Source of the DNA: Cyrtodaria siliqua
Taxonomy: Eukaryota > Mollusca > Bivalvia > Adapedonta > Hiatellidae
Direction: 5' to 3'
DNA length: 64,000 nucleotides
NCBI GenBank assembly: GCA_037043455.1
Contig: JAWPHD010000292.1
Coordinates: 62,001 to 126,000 of the forward strand
Shown: piece by piece, positions 35,262 through 46,769 of the stretch
How the letters are laid out: each line of letters opens with the position of its first letter
How positions within the stretch are numbered: the first letter of the stretch is position 1
Notes under the pieces: model-generated
Seen by the model: the letters and a program-made list of their open reading frames with translations, nothing else
The model's database searches: none
What the model was told of the DNA's origin: nothing
Made by a program: the position numbers and the translations under genes

Positions 35262-35289
35262 GAATTTTTTTTTTTTTTTTTTTTTTTTA
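35262..35289. repeat. Poly-T tract
   Basis: A homopolymer of about 28 T preceded by a GGGGGG-like run. The reverse complement would be a poly-A tail of an insertion on the minus strand, but no element body was recognised next to it. Confidence 0.8.
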
Positions 35290-35667
35290 TCCCAGGCAAA
35301 TCAGATGCGAAATTATAATGCATCAGAGTAAATTTGGATGTTTCTGACAAAAAAAAAGTTAATATAAAATAAATTAATAAAAAAAATTGCAAGTTTCACG
35401 ATAGCGTGAATCTGATGACAGACGAATGCAAATGGCCGACTTTCAAACAACAAGCATTACCTGGTTGTTTCATTTAATCTGTTTGCTCAATAAACGCTTG
35501 AAAAAGCAAAACCTTGTGTTTGGAAACAATTTTTAGTGTATTTTACATATGTGACTGTAGATAAACGATAGTAAAGTTATTGAATTTCATAGTAATTATT
35601 TATTATTTTACAGGTAAATGTTTTCGTTTTTTCCTTGCTTGTTGACAAAATTGATTTTGACGAGTTT

Positions 35668-35679
35668 ACTTCCGGAAGT
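35668..35679. promoter_or_regulatory. Palindromic ETS site
   Basis: ACTTCCGGAAGT is a perfect 12-bp palindrome made of two overlapping ETS cores. Together with the NRF-1 site 240 bp to the right it resembles a TATA-less housekeeping promoter. Its role is inferred from sequence only. Confidence 0.5.
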
Positions 35680-35905
35680 CATCGCTCCAGTGTTGCTTGA
35701 TGGAAAATTGAATAAATGTTTAATTTGAGAGAAAATACATTTTGTTTCGATAATCATTTCAGTTATTAACGTATACGTTCTGATAACAAAAAAAGGAAGA
35801 AACCGTTATAAAGAAAGCATATTTATTGACATATGTTGATCATTTTGAAATATTTGCGTGATACGTTCGTAAGAATTGCGAGATTATGGAAGTGAATCAC
35901 AGATC

Positions 35906-35917
35906 TGCGCATGCGCT
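35906..35917. promoter_or_regulatory. NRF-1-type site
   Basis: TGCGCATGCGCT contains the GCGCATGCGC palindrome recognised by NRF-1 in animals. CpG-rich words are rare in the surrounding AT-rich intron, which makes the match more notable. It lies 177 bp upstream of the candidate start codon at 36094. Confidence 0.5.
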
Positions 35918-36093
35918 GCAAATTATGCCCGCGGTTTCCTGAATTGTTTGAATTTTGATCTTTCATCTTTAATATTTACAAACAGTACCTTTCATCTTTA
36001 ATATTTACAAACAGTACTGTGATTAGCACATTTTTTTTCGTGACACTGCAAGAACCATTTTAGAGCCTTGGAAGCCATCAAACGATTACACAG

Positions 36094-36181
36094 ATGGCTC
36101 ACCCAGGAAAGTGTGAGAGCCGTACCAGGGTCCTGGCAGTACCAAGAATTACGCATGTTGTGTGGGGTTTTTTAATCAGAG
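36094..36181 (+). CDS. Candidate first coding exon of a nested, unknown gene
   Basis: The ATG at 36094 opens 29 codons plus one base (MAHPGKCESRTR, then VLAVPRITHVVWGFLIR), ending at a consensus donor, AGAG|GTAGGC. The exon leaves one base over, matching the two-base start of the candidate exon at 37882, so the two would splice in frame. It lies downstream of palindromic ETS and NRF-1 sites and inside the Maf intron on the opposite strand. I recognise no domain. It could be a non-coding first exon or chance. Confidence 0.35.
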
Positions 36182-36648
36182 GTAGGCCCTATTTAAATAC
36201 GTTCATGGTAGAGCTTCTTCATAATAATGTGGACCAATTAATTTGAAGTGTATAAGTGTAATCAAAACTATAAGCAAAGAAGCATGATATTTTTTAAAAC
36301 ATCTAAATTAAACTGCAAATAATAAAAGAGTGTGTTTTTTCGTTGTAACATTGACAGTTTTGCAAACGAGATTGGTGAAGGTATTAATATGTTACTTGTG
36401 CACAACTTACTGTTTTGAAGATAAACATTGTACTTGCATTACCTGAATGAAGCTTGCAAGTTATTGATTATGCCTGTCATGGTGCAAATTGAGGTCTATC
36501 AATTCAGAAAAACACGGGCGACGCTGTCAAGGAGTATTTTAAAAATGCATTTTCTTCCTCCATATTCAATTTGTTAAAGGGGACTGCAGTGGATTTAAGC
36601 ACATGCCGGTTGAATCTATGTTTACAGGTTAAGGAGTCTTTTAAAACA

Positions 36649-37320
36649 ACAATTCAATTCTTTATTTAGAAATTGAAGTGGTATAATATTTCAGCAATTG
36701 TTATGCTTGGAGTTTTCAGGAGATGTTGGACATGAGCGCAAGTTGTCAATGGTCAGGTCGCTCGGAAGGCGATGATGGTGTTCACCATTCAACAGAATAC
36801 ATCTTCAACCTTAGATCCTATGCCAGGTATGGTATGCCTTCAGATCAAAGGTAGTTTTCTCGCAGAAGTTTCACACTGGAAGTTAAAATTGAGGTTTATG
36901 GCGCACCACATAAAAAGGTTATATTGCATCAACATGAAATGAACACTCCAAGGCCACTCTCCATTTACAGCTATATAAAAACATCTATAAATGGGAAGAA
37001 TATCTATAGGGTTAACTGTTTCAAGCATTTAAAGTGTGCGACAGCATGCGAGTCGTTTAATGGTCTTAAATTGTCCATCCCCCACACACACCCACTCCTA
37101 AACGGCTTGATGGATTTTGACAAAACTTTTCAGGACCGAAGCATCGGTGTGATGTCTTGTTGTGCACGTCGTGCTTTCGGTTTTAATTTTTTTAAGTTAA
37201 ATTTGTTGTCGCCGCTACTCCTAAACGCCTTGTTGGATATTGACAAAACTTTGCAGAAGTATCGGTATGATGTCGTGCTTTCGTTCCGGTTCGCTGATTT
37301 TTGATGGAGTTACGGCCCTT
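36649..37320 (+). repeat. Segmental duplication, left copy
   Basis: Matches 37811-38437 (offset about 1.16 kb) with small differences: AATTCAATTCTTTATTTAG, the exon-like block, AAATTGAGGTTTATGGCGCA, ATGAAATGAACACTCCA and the following long-period repeat. Its exon-like part (near 36721-36832) carries an extra G (GATGTTGGACATGAGC), shifting the frame to an early stop, so it is the broken copy. The exact end of homology is blurred by the repeats at the right. Confidence 0.85.
36721..36832 (+). pseudogene. Frameshifted duplicate of the exon at 37882-37992
   Basis: Preceded by TTGGAGTTTTCAG and followed by CCAGGTATGG, as in the intact copy, but with a one-base insertion after GATGTT and a changed GATGATGGTGTTCACC segment. 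In the phase that works for the other copy, it terminates within about 17 codons. Confidence 0.55.
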
Positions 37321-37570
37321 TGAATTTTTTACTTTAAATATAATATTGTCGCCGCTACTCCTCCTAAATAGCTTGTTGGGACTTGTTGAGAAACTTTGCA
37401 GGAAGCATTAGTATTATGTCTAGTTGTGCGTATTGCACTTTCAATCCGGATAGCTGATTTTTGACAGATTTATGACCCATCTTTTTTACTTTTAAATTTG
37501 TTGTCGCCGCTACTCCTCCTAAATGGCTTGATGCATTTTGACGAAACTTTGCAGTGGTATGAGACATCAG
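37200..37570. repeat. Tandem array, about 150-170 bp unit
   Basis: Units with TTGTCGCCGCTACTCCTAAA, TTGGATATTGACAAAACTTTGC, CGGTATGATGTCGTGC and CTGATTTTTGACGGAGTTA. About two and a half copies, continuing in the duplicated segment at 38260-38840. Confidence 0.85.
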
Positions 37571-37810
37571 TTTTTCTCAAAAACAACCTCTAGTTTTAAA
37601 AAGTTTTACATACTCAAAATATGACGATTGACTGAACATTTTTGTCAGTTTGATGTCAGGTGACTGCATTGCGACAGGTTGTAATGGGTATACTTTTAAG
37701 GAGTCAAACATTTTTCATCGACAACCAATCAGTATATTTATGTCTGTATATTTATTAATAAGTCCTTTAAAAGCCACATTTGCTGTTATGTGGCGTATAA
37801 CAGCACATGT

Positions 37811-38437
37811 ACAATTCAATTCTTTATTTAGAAATTGAAGTGGTATAATATTTCAGCAATTGTTATGCTTGGAGTTTTCAGGAGATGTTGACATGAGCGC
37901 AAGTTGTCAATGGTCGGGTCGCTCGGAAGGCGATGATGAAGGTGTCCAACAGATTCAACAGAATACATCCTCAACCTTAGATCCTATGACAGGTATGCCT
38001 TCAGATCAAAGGTATTTTTCTCGCAGAAGTTTCACACTGGAAGTTTAAATTGAGGTTTATGGCGCACCACATAAAAAGGTTATATTGCATCAACATGAAA
38101 TGAACACTCCAGAGCCACTCTCCATTTACAGCTATATAAAAACATTTATATATAAATGGGAAGAATATCTATAGGGTTAACTGTATCAAGCATTTGAAGT
38201 GTGCGACAGCATGCAAGTCGTTTAATGGTCTGAAATGGTCCACACACCCCCACACACACACTCCTAAATGGCTTGATGGATTTTGACAAAACTTTGAAGG
38301 AAGCATCGGTATGATGTCTTGTTGTGCATGTCTTGCTTTCAGTTTGATTCACTGATTTTTGACGGAGTTATATCCCTTTGCATTTTTTAAAGTTAAATTT
38401 GTTGTCGCCGCTACTCCTAAACGCCTTGTTGGATATT
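37811..38437 (+). repeat. Segmental duplication, right copy
   Basis: Partner of 36649-37320. This copy keeps the exon-like block in frame. Tandem direct orientation suggests local duplication. Confidence 0.85.
37882..37992 (+). CDS. Candidate internal exon of the nested unknown gene
   Basis: 111 nt between a good acceptor (TTGGAGTTTTCAG) and donor (ACAG|GTATGC). In phase with the exon at 36094 it reads DVDMSASCQWSGRSEGDDEG followed by a Gln/Ser/Thr-rich end (VQQIQQNTSS, TLDPMTG). The exon is symmetric (phase 1 to 1), so skipping keeps frame. A possible next exon after the acceptor near 39298 would add DLCSSGTV and a stop. No domain recognised; a non-coding transcript is equally possible. Confidence 0.35.
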
Positions 38438-38840
38438 TACAAAACTTTGCAGTGCATCGGTATGATGTCTAGTTGTGCATATCGTGCTGTCGTTCCGGTT
38501 TGCTGATTTTTGACAGAATTATGGCCCTTTGCATTGTTCACTTTAAATTTGTTGGCACCGCTATTCCTCCTAAACGGCTTGATGCATTTTGCCGAAACTT
38601 TGCAGGAAGTATGATGTCACGCTTTCGGTCTGGTTCGCTGATTTTTGACGGAGTTTTGTCCCTTTGAGTTTTTTACTTTAAATTTTTTGTCGCCACTACT
38701 CCTAAATGTCTTGTTGGATATTGACAAAACTTTACAGAAGTATCGGTATGATGTCGTGCTTTCGTTCCGGTTCACTGATTTTTTATTGCCCTTTGAATTT
38801 TTTACTTTAAATATAATATTGTCGCCGCTACTCCTCCTAA
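38260..38840. repeat. Tandem array, about 150-170 bp unit (continued)
   Basis: Four more units of the family described at 37200-37570. It ends at a C-rich segment (CACCCCATCCCCCCACGTGC near 38851). Confidence 0.85.
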
Positions 38841-38959
38841 ATAGCTTTTACACCCCATCCCCCCACGTGCTGTTATTTGGTGCACATGTCACCTCCACCA
38901 CCCCATCCCACACCCAACGATTTAACAATCTTTAAGTTTTATCACACCGTTTTATTTTT

Positions 38960-39155
38960 TCGAAATGAGCTCTATGCTCAATTTTATAGTGGTGCCATAC
39001 TGGAATACCGTGCTGTAGACAAATGACATGATACAGACACCGGACTGACCAGTCCTAGAATTACGACTTTATATGCTTGGGACTACTAGTACCATGAAGT
39101 GTTTGTTATAATCCAGCCAGGGATTGAACCCACACGACTAAGATTGCAATGAGGC
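38960..39155 (-). mobile_element. SINE-like relic
   Basis: GGGATTGAACCCACACGACT is an inverted pol III B-box region; the minus strand then continues through AGTCCGGTGTCTGTATCATG to GTATGGCACCACTATAAAAT. The A-box region past 39155 is not clear, so the copy is incomplete. Confidence 0.5.
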
Positions 39156-39289
39156 CCTTTTAATATAATATAGGTTTTAAATTTTCAGAAGTATTAAAAA
39201 CTATTATATTTAAAATGGATTTTTTTTTATACATTTATAAATTTATTTTGTCTTTTTTGGAGACATTAATTTATTTATAAATATACTAT

Positions 39290-39700
39290 CTTTTCAGATC
39301 TATGTTCTTCGGGAACGGTTTAGGTGCCAACAGATGAAGCCAAATGAAAATGAGAACAGTTTTAAGAGGGTTCGAGTCATCCTACAGAGGTTTAGATGTA
39401 TACATATAGTGCTATGTTTTTCAATGGTGTATATATTTGCCTTAACACGGAAGTTGATCAGTCATAGAGTTAATTACCATTTTCCGACTGTCCCATACGT
39501 CTGTTTTAAATTTAAGTTTTACTCAGGACACCTCGAGCCGTAAAGCTTTTAAACTTCATACATGTTTGCATCTACAGGACAGCAATAATTAAGTCTGTTT
39601 GAGGTTCCAGAAGATGATGTTAAACGAACAATGAGGACAATTTTGAGAGGGTTTGAGGCCGCTTACCGGGGCTTAGATGTGTAGATAAATGGAGCTAATT
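39290..39700 (+). other. Two paralogous exon-like blocks
   Basis: The block at 39299-39400 (after TATCTTTTCAG) and the block at 39575-39690 (after ATCTACAG) share (A)AATGAGGACA(G/A)TTTT, AGAGGGTT(C/T)GAG and GAGGTTTAGATGT-like words in the same order. Both follow acceptor-like sequence. Neither has a clean frame throughout. They may be a duplicated terminal exon or a repeat. Confidence 0.35.
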
Positions 39701-40639
39701 GTTATCCAGGGGTGCAGTGTATATCTTTTTTAATAATTATGGTCTTTATTTAAAAAAACATTATTAATATAGGTCTCTGAGAAAACAAACAAATCAAATA
39801 TATGTTTACCTGTTATTTTAGAATCAGACAGTGTTTTCAAATGTGTTTCACATGAAGTCTATAGTTAAGTTTTGAAGGACAATAATATTAGTTTTCATAT
39901 TTATTATGCACAAATCATTATTTGAATCCTTGAAAGCAAATTGATTTTGCAAACACCTGAGTGGATTATATTGCATCCCTAACATTTTTCAACATATAGT
40001 AGAATAAAGAGGGAAAAGACATAAAATGATGTGGGGTTAGTAAATTTGGGTGCTAATTTAACTGTTTTATTAACTACAAGGTTGCTGTGTGTCCCTTCAG
40101 TGTATATTCAATGTAAATAAGTGCTCAATATTATATTCAGTCTGTAAGTGTTTCTACCAAACTTTTTCATGTTAAAGTGAAATTTAATAGATGTTTCGTT
40201 TTAGTTTATTTTTTCACATTGCATTTTGCATATCAGTTGTTTGTTTTATAGTTTAAATATTTCAATATAAAAATGCTTAGGTAACACTTTTCCAGTGTCA
40301 AATAGCTTTGAATTTCATTTCTGCCGTTTCACCAATATCACTTTTTAAGATTAAAATTATGTAACATGTTATTTCCATGTATTGTTCAACATTTGCTGCT
40401 GAGATATAGTGATGTTATTTATTCTGTTAAATTTGAATCCTGTACAGGGGGACCTAGATTAAGTACATATAAACTTTATTGCCTTTATTACTGATTGTTT
40501 CTTATTGATCACATCCTTATGTATTCCATGCTCTAGCGGTCAAAGACCTGTAGTGCTTATCTTTGACCTGTAGTGCTTATAGTGGCGCATCATTTTGACT
40601 ACATTTACGTTTCCATTTATATCTGCTCAAATTTTCACT
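39701..40639. other. AT-rich intronic stretch
   Basis: Only a MITE family 2 end (AAGGTTGCTGTGTGTCCCTT at 40079-40098) and a short duplication (TGACCTGTAGTGCTTAT at 40563) are visible. Confidence 0.35.
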
Positions 40640-41367
40640 AGCCCTCGGAGGACCCTTTATTGAAAAAGAAAGACGAAGCTTTTTAAATCCTTCATTTACG
40701 CAGCTTTCACAAAGATCTGCACAGAAGCTTCGTAATAGCTGTGTAAAAACTGCGTTTTACGCCAATACCGCCAGTTTTTACGCAGCTATTGCGAAGCTTT
40801 TACGCAGCTTTAACAAAGATCTGCATCAAAGCTTCGTTAATGCAGACCTGCGTAAAAGCTGCGTTTTACGCAACTTTTACAGAGATCTGCGTAAAAGCTG
40901 CGTTTACGCAGACCTGCGTAATAGCTACGTAAAAGCTAGCGGTATTGGCACCTGCGTAAAAGCTACGCAGCTTTTACAGAGATCTGCGTAAAAATTGCGT
41001 TTATGCAGACCTGCGTAATAGCTACGTAAAAGCTAGCGGTATTGGCACCTGCGTAAAAGCTGCGTTTTACGCAGCTTTTACAGAGATCTGCGTAAAAGCT
41101 TCGTTTATGCAGACCTGCGTAATAGCTACGTAAAAGCTAGCGGTATTGGCACCTTCGTAAAAGCTGCGTTTTACGCAGCTTTTGCTCAGCTTGTTTGTTA
41201 ATGCTATGTTTTGCATCATTTTTGTAAAATCTGCGCAAAAGCTGCGTATACGAAGAAATACGCAGGTGCCAATACCGCTAGCTTTTACGTAGCTTTTACG
41301 TACGTTTTACGTAGCTTTTGAAATAATTTTAGCTACGCAAAACGTACGTATAAGGTAGCTTTTTTTG
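40640..41367. mobile_element. Palindrome-rich element with TGCGTAAAAGC repeats
   Basis: Outer ends CCCTTTATTGAAAAA and, inverted, CCCTTGTCAAAAAAAGC. The interior has three direct units of about 100 bp starting near 40911, 41008 and 41112 (GACCTGCGTAATAGCTACGT, AAAGCTAGCGGTATTGGCAC), with inverted partial units at both sides. Within it lie palindromes such as 41053-41081 (13-bp arms GTAAAAGCTGCGT, 3-nt loop). A relative is at 33722-34125. No protein is encoded. Confidence 0.8.
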
Positions 41368-41647
41368 ACAAGGGTTATCTACTACGCATTATATTTTGAT
41401 AAAATCTGACCCTTATTTCATTCAGAACAAAATTAGTACATTAGGAGAATATGTGTATATATGACAATTTACTCTACATAAGATACATGTATGTACCACT
41501 CAACGTTTTCCGTTTTAGTATACTCATAATAATACTGGTATATTTAACTCGGCTAAAGGAAATGCTTTCCACTGTCTAGGGAGTAGGGATGCAGTTTTAG
41601 TATTTTTTTATTTTATACAGTCACTAGTCTAGACTTACTGGGTGCAT

Positions 41648-41798
41648 TCAGGGTTCTCCCATTGGCAACCGCAGGTGTAGTCGCAGGAAGATTGGTTACT
41701 AACGTTCTACCTATCAGCGAACCAACGGCTAACAACGGTGACTGATGGTAGCCGATGGTTACAGACAGTGCTTTCGTTAACTGATGGGAGAACCCTGA
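41648..41798. mobile_element. Short MITE with TCAGGGTTCTCCCAT ends
   Basis: 151 bp with inverted ends TCAGGGTTCTCCCAT and ATGGGAGAACCCTGA. The interior has the approximate repeats AACCAACGGCTAAC and AGCCGATGGTTACAG. CAGGG...CCCTG ends fit hAT-like non-autonomous elements; no clear 8-bp target duplication was found. Confidence 0.8.
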
Positions 41799-42723
41799 AC
41801 ACTATCTAGTCTAATGGGATTATAGTAAGCTTAGGTTCTTATGGTTACACTAACAGTACACCAATGACAATAATTCTGTTAACTTTAGGCCGAAAATAAA
41901 AATGTGTTGGTTTGCTGTTACCCTACCTACCCACAAAAAAGGACCCTACCCAAAACTTTTTATAGCAATTCTTTAACATATTTTTTTTTTACTATCTTTA
42001 GTTTATTTTTCTTTCATTTCTTAAGGTTTTTACTGTCTTTGGTAAAAAAAAAAAAATCACCTACCTATCTACCCACCTATAAAATCCTGGGTCGGGAAAC
42101 AACAAACACAAATATTTTTAAGGTTGGCTTTATATATACTATTAACAGATTCATGCCTGTCAAGTCTAATTAGCGCTGGCCAATCTCTCCCTCCCTTTCT
42201 CTAGAGTTCTCTCACAGCTAGCCAGTAACTTTTTTTTAACTGTTCAAAATCAGTCAATCAACCTATAACTGAACAAATTTGCATGAAAACAGAAAAGAGC
42301 AAGAGCGAACACGAAAATGATAGCATGCGTAATGAGGTTACAATGAATCACACATCCTAGTTCTACAAGATCAATATATATGCACTGTCTCCCATCTCTC
42401 TCTGTTTAATTTCCACCTTCACCATTACATGTATTATTAATGAGCCTGCATACTTTTGATAGGCTTGCTTTAATTTTTTGAACTTCGATGTTTAATAAAA
42501 CAAATTATTCTCCCGAGCCTTTAAGACTGGGTGAAAAGACTAAAATAGAAATGAAATAGTGCAGAAATGTAACTGTCTCCTCTTTTTTTCATTGTGACTT
42601 TTGCCTTTCTTTAAATATAAAAAACAGATTTCAAGGTGTTGCAGACTATTATTCACTTTGATTTCCCCCTTTTATAAAGGACCATTCATTCATGTATAAT
42701 TGCAACAGGTATCTTTCAGTTAC
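41799..42723. other. AT-rich intronic stretch
   Basis: No gene or repeated partner. The T-rich and A-rich runs at 41980-42056 create a spurious 89-codon frame. Confidence 0.3.
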
Positions 42724-42930
42724 TTCATTGCTGTGGGTTCAAATCCCACTAGGAGCTTGACGTGTATTAAAGTGCGGAAGTTTCCATTCTTAAGGATGGC
42801 GGGAGGTGTACTGTGAGTACTCGGATTCTACCAAGGTAAAGTGGGTGGTCTACCTTGACCACAAAAAAATCGACCGTCGTAAATAACCTTACAGGCGTTG
42901 AAAATGATGTAAAAAACACCATGCAAACAG
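42724..42930 (+). mobile_element. SINE family A copy with partial head
   Basis: B box GTGGGTTCAAATCCCAC, then TTAAGGATGGCGGGAGG, GATTCTACCAAGG, AAAAAAATCGACCGTCGTAA and the tail GTTGAAAATGATGTAAAA. The A-box half of the head is missing. Confidence 0.8.
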
Positions 42931-43124
42931 ACAGTTATTTCATTATAAAATTGAAGCTGAAACAGTGCCAGGTATTTAATACGATGTATATTGAAAAATA
43001 TCATTATAAACTTGTTGCCAACTTCGCAGTATGAACAACACAAGGCCATTTAGGACTAAATGGGTCATGAACGTGTGTGTGAAGATTTATAAACCAGTTC
43101 CGCCAGGAGTTACAAAATGAAAGT

Positions 43125-43345
43125 ATTGTTTGTTTGAATGGTGTTTTACATTAGTTTAGCACATGTACATGTAAGGCCGCATAATTATGCCAGTCGATTA
43201 TTTTGTGGTAGACACAGACCTAGTTTTCCTGGATATAACCAGTAATGTATATCTCCCGCCAACCGTACAAATCGACAATAATGTACATGCATCTCCCGCC
43301 ACCCGTACAAATCGACACTTTCTCGACAAGTTGAGGACCCATGCA
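43125..43345 (-). mobile_element. SINE family A copy, headless, with internal duplication
   Basis: Minus-strand copy: GTGTTTTACATTAGTTTAGC is the tail and ATCTCCCGCC(A)ACCGTACAAATCGACA occurs twice in tandem (near 43250 and 43290), a 37-bp internal duplication. GACCCATGCAGTGGGG is the decayed head. Confidence 0.75.
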
Positions 43346-44794
43346 GTGGGGTAAGAAAGTACATTATACTGTATTGATAACTAGTATATGTACACTAGTT
43401 ACACTTAAGTACAATGTATGTACTGTAAACAAATGCAATTTCCTTTTTATAAATCAATTTATAAATATTACAATTCTGGCATAATTTGCAATTTTCCAGA
43501 AAAGCGACAGGATTAATAGTATTTACTCATTTAAACATGTCAAATGCAATTTATAATTAATATCATAACAAGATCACCAGCTTGGGAATTGTTTAACTTT
43601 TCCAAGGGAACACAAGACTCATGTGGCATGTGCTCCACGTTGAATATTTCATGCCACGACAATACCCCAATGATGACTTGGCAAAGTTGTCGTGGCAAGA
43701 TGTTGAATAAAGCCACTAAAGCCACCTGTTACTTTACAGTCATGCTGAATCTGTTCCATCACCACTGTGGCGAGACTGACTCATCCAGCAAAAATCAATA
43801 AGCTGCAATATCCCAATAATACAATGTGTTGGGCCAGCCAGAATGACTCACTTGCAGGCCATGCTCTCATGAAATTCAAATGGATTCAATAATTCCACAA
43901 GTACAAGATCATACAACAGGCTGCTTCTGCTGATCTTACTCATTCATGAGCAAATGATTGATCGAGTCTGACTTGGAGACACGGGACCAGTCATTCTCAG
44001 TTGTGGAATTTGTAACGAAAAAAGAATCAATACCTGATGACTTGCTCACGAATATGTTGTGCAAATATATACGTTAATTAGTTTTTTACATGCAGCAACC
44101 TTACGCGTCATCCCTAATGTGTTCCTTTATGCCTTCAAAAACAACATGATAACAAGCAAATTTTCTCTTTTTTCTGTTTTTTTTATAAAGTTTTAAAGGT
44201 AAAAATAAAAATGAGTAATCTGTTTTTAATCAAAACATAAAAAAATAATAAAATCTGTGCAAAATATTGTCCCATTAACTTCAGAATTTCGTATTAAAAT
44301 GGCCTTGACCTAGCTAATACAGTTATTCATTCAATACTCAGTAAAAATGCAATTTTTTTTTGATTTTTGATTATTTTTAGTCCGCCGTTTTTTTGTTTAA
44401 ATCAAGGTTGTATTTTATGTTACATGTAGGTACATGTATATATACGCAAGTCTCTTTGTCCCAAAGGTTAACATATGGCGATAAACAGTTGCATAAGATT
44501 TGCTCTACTTCTTTCAGTTAAAACAAATTTTGCATGAGGACTCGTTAACATCTCTAGAAATTCAGAAAATATCAAGTGTTGTATTTTCAAAAGTACATAT
44601 TTACGTATATCCACAATCAAATATTTAGTTGGTTTGCCCTATTCAGGTATGTTTTGCTTCATAATTGTATTCATATTTTATTTTAACAAAAATTGGGTTC
44701 AACTAAAACACCTTCAGTGTGAGTTCTTTCCTCTGCCACAAAAAGACATTTCGATTCATCCAGTACTTTCTGAGACTAACCCTCGCAAAATAAA
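43346..44794. other. Intronic stretch, nothing recognised
   Basis: Opposed 61- and 85-codon frames lie at 43540-43801 without recognisable domains. The pair CATGCCACGACAA / GTTGTCGTGGCA near 43650-43700 makes a hairpin with a loop of about 25 nt. No other signal. Confidence 0.3.
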
Positions 44795-44925
44795 CACGGT
44801 CAAAATTCCACTCATCCGCTCGACATGACGAGTGCTCATTGATGCAGGACGAGTAGAAATTCAGATACATTCTTCAACAATTTATCAATTCGACCATTCA
44901 AATATTTTGTAAGACGACTAGCTAA
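44795..44925 (+). repeat. Dispersed repeat, second copy
   Basis: Partner of 33185-33305: AAAATTCCACTCATCCGCTC, GACGAGTGCTCAT, CGAGTAGAAATTCAGATA, GACCATTCAAATATTTT. Confidence 0.6.
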
Positions 44926-45059
44926 CTCAGAAATAAACTGTCCTGCCCTGCAAATGCTTTCTTTCATTTCCAAGATGTAACGCTGAGGTGGATATATGAA
45001 TCAGATAACATTTGCGGCCAGATGAACTAAAGAAATAGGTAACCAATAATACTCTTATA

Positions 45060-45870
45060 ACAAGAAATGTGGAAATTCTGCGAAAACCTGGTTTTCCATT
45101 TGAAATGCTATTACAGTACCCTTCAGATAAAAACACTTGCAGCCAGATGAGCTAAAGAAATAGGCCACTAATGTGGAAATTCCACGAAAACCTGGTTTTC
45201 TAACTGAAATGCTATTACAGTACCCGTAAGATAAAAATGAAATAACAAGTTTTTTGTTTTTTTTCTACAAAAAAACAGTAAAATTACATAAATGAAGTTG
45301 TTGAAGTTCTAGTATTAAAGTGATATAGAAAACAGTGTACAATACAGAACACATGTAGAATGACATGTGAATCACAAACATAAATGCATAGACAGTAAAG
45401 AAAGAAATGTTAGTAAGGCAAATATAAGCTACATACACAGCAAGTTTCGTTGCAATATCTCATTCCTAATTTAAGTAATTGGGAGGAAATCATTTTTCTA
45501 TTTTTAGTAACAGTAACCTTGATCCCAGTGACCCTTAAGTAATTGAGCGAAAACAGTATTCTATTTAATTTTTTTACCCCAGTGACCCCAAATGCCATCC
45601 CAAGCTTCCTTTCCATATAAGGTACCTACACAGCAAATTTCGTTCCAATATCTCATTCCCAACTAAAGTTGTTGAGCGAAAAACCTTTTCTATTTCTAGT
45701 AACAACAACCTTGACCTTGACCCCAGTGACACCAAATGCAATCCCAAACTTCCTTTGATATAAGCTTCCTACCCTGCAATACCTCATTCCTGACAAAAGT
45801 CAATAAGCGGAAAGAGTTTGACAACGCATGCCCATCCGCCAAACGACATAACCCAATCTAATAATAAATT
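45060..45870. repeat. Second copy of the TGACCTTGACC long-period array
   Basis: Two lead-in units (GTGGAAATTC(T/C)(G/A)CGAAAACC TGG at 45068 and 45172) are followed by about three units with TTTTTAGTAACAGTAACCTT, GTGACCCCAAATGC, CATATAAGGTACCTACACAG and ATCTCATTCC. The right boundary (AGAGTTTGACAACGCATGCC, CCGCCAAACGACATAACCC) matches 22145-22200. Same element type as 20991-22200. Confidence 0.8.
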
Positions 45871-46769
45871 AAGCAATAAAAGATGGAAGACTAATGTGGA
45901 ATTGAATCACTGGAATTTGTTTGTATTTTAATGCACCTGTCTATGGAAATGTAATATACATGTATATAAATATGTATATACAAATATATATATATAAATA
46001 TATATACATGTATACAAATATATATAACTTGTAATATTGTTCTGTATATATTTAGAACCTGTTTTTGCTTGGCCTAACATAAACAAATACCCGATAGACA
46101 CAATATGATTATTGTTTTTCCTTACAGTTTTGTTAATCATAACTCCTTCATATTGACAAGCCGTTTCTAAATGGAAGCTAATATTCCCACAAATGGATCT
46201 CGAATGACAACAATAATACGTCATCAGATAAAAGACATATCAGAGGAATGATGTCAATCTGTCTTTCATTAAACAAGCTTTTTATTGAAATTTCAGAAAT
46301 ATACTATTAAAGGTAGAAAATAGCTTGTGGTTACTATTTTTACTCACAATATGTCTGGTTTTAGAAACTTCTTTTTCAAGACGACAATTAATATCCATTT
46401 ATAGTACACACTATGCTTCAGGAAGAAAATTGGTCTTGAAAGATATTCCTGGATACCAGGTTCATGTCAATCTCAAGTCCGCATTAAGAAATAGTTTTGT
46501 ATTTATAGCAGCTTGAAAACGCAAATGACTTGGTTATGGCGTTCATATGGCAGACATTTCTAGAAAACATGCTGCGAGTCTAAATTTAAAGCTGATGACT
46601 TTGCAGTGCTATTTTTTCACAACATCATCATCAACGTGTCGAAAATAACAAGTGTATGATAAACGATAATACAATTTGTATTTATAAAACACAACAAAGG
46701 AAAACACTCAAAATGGAGAACTACATGTACAATGAAATGCCTGGAAGAATGTCATTGCAGCTCCGAAAG
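45871..46769. other. Intronic stretch with an AT microsatellite
   Basis: TATATA-type runs occupy 45953-46027. The remainder shows no gene, RNA or repeat partner. Confidence 0.4.

Noticed and set aside
36924..37304. 126-codon open frame as a gene
   Set aside because: It runs through the duplicated segment and the TTGTCGCCGCTACTCC tandem array, and is not preserved in the second copy.
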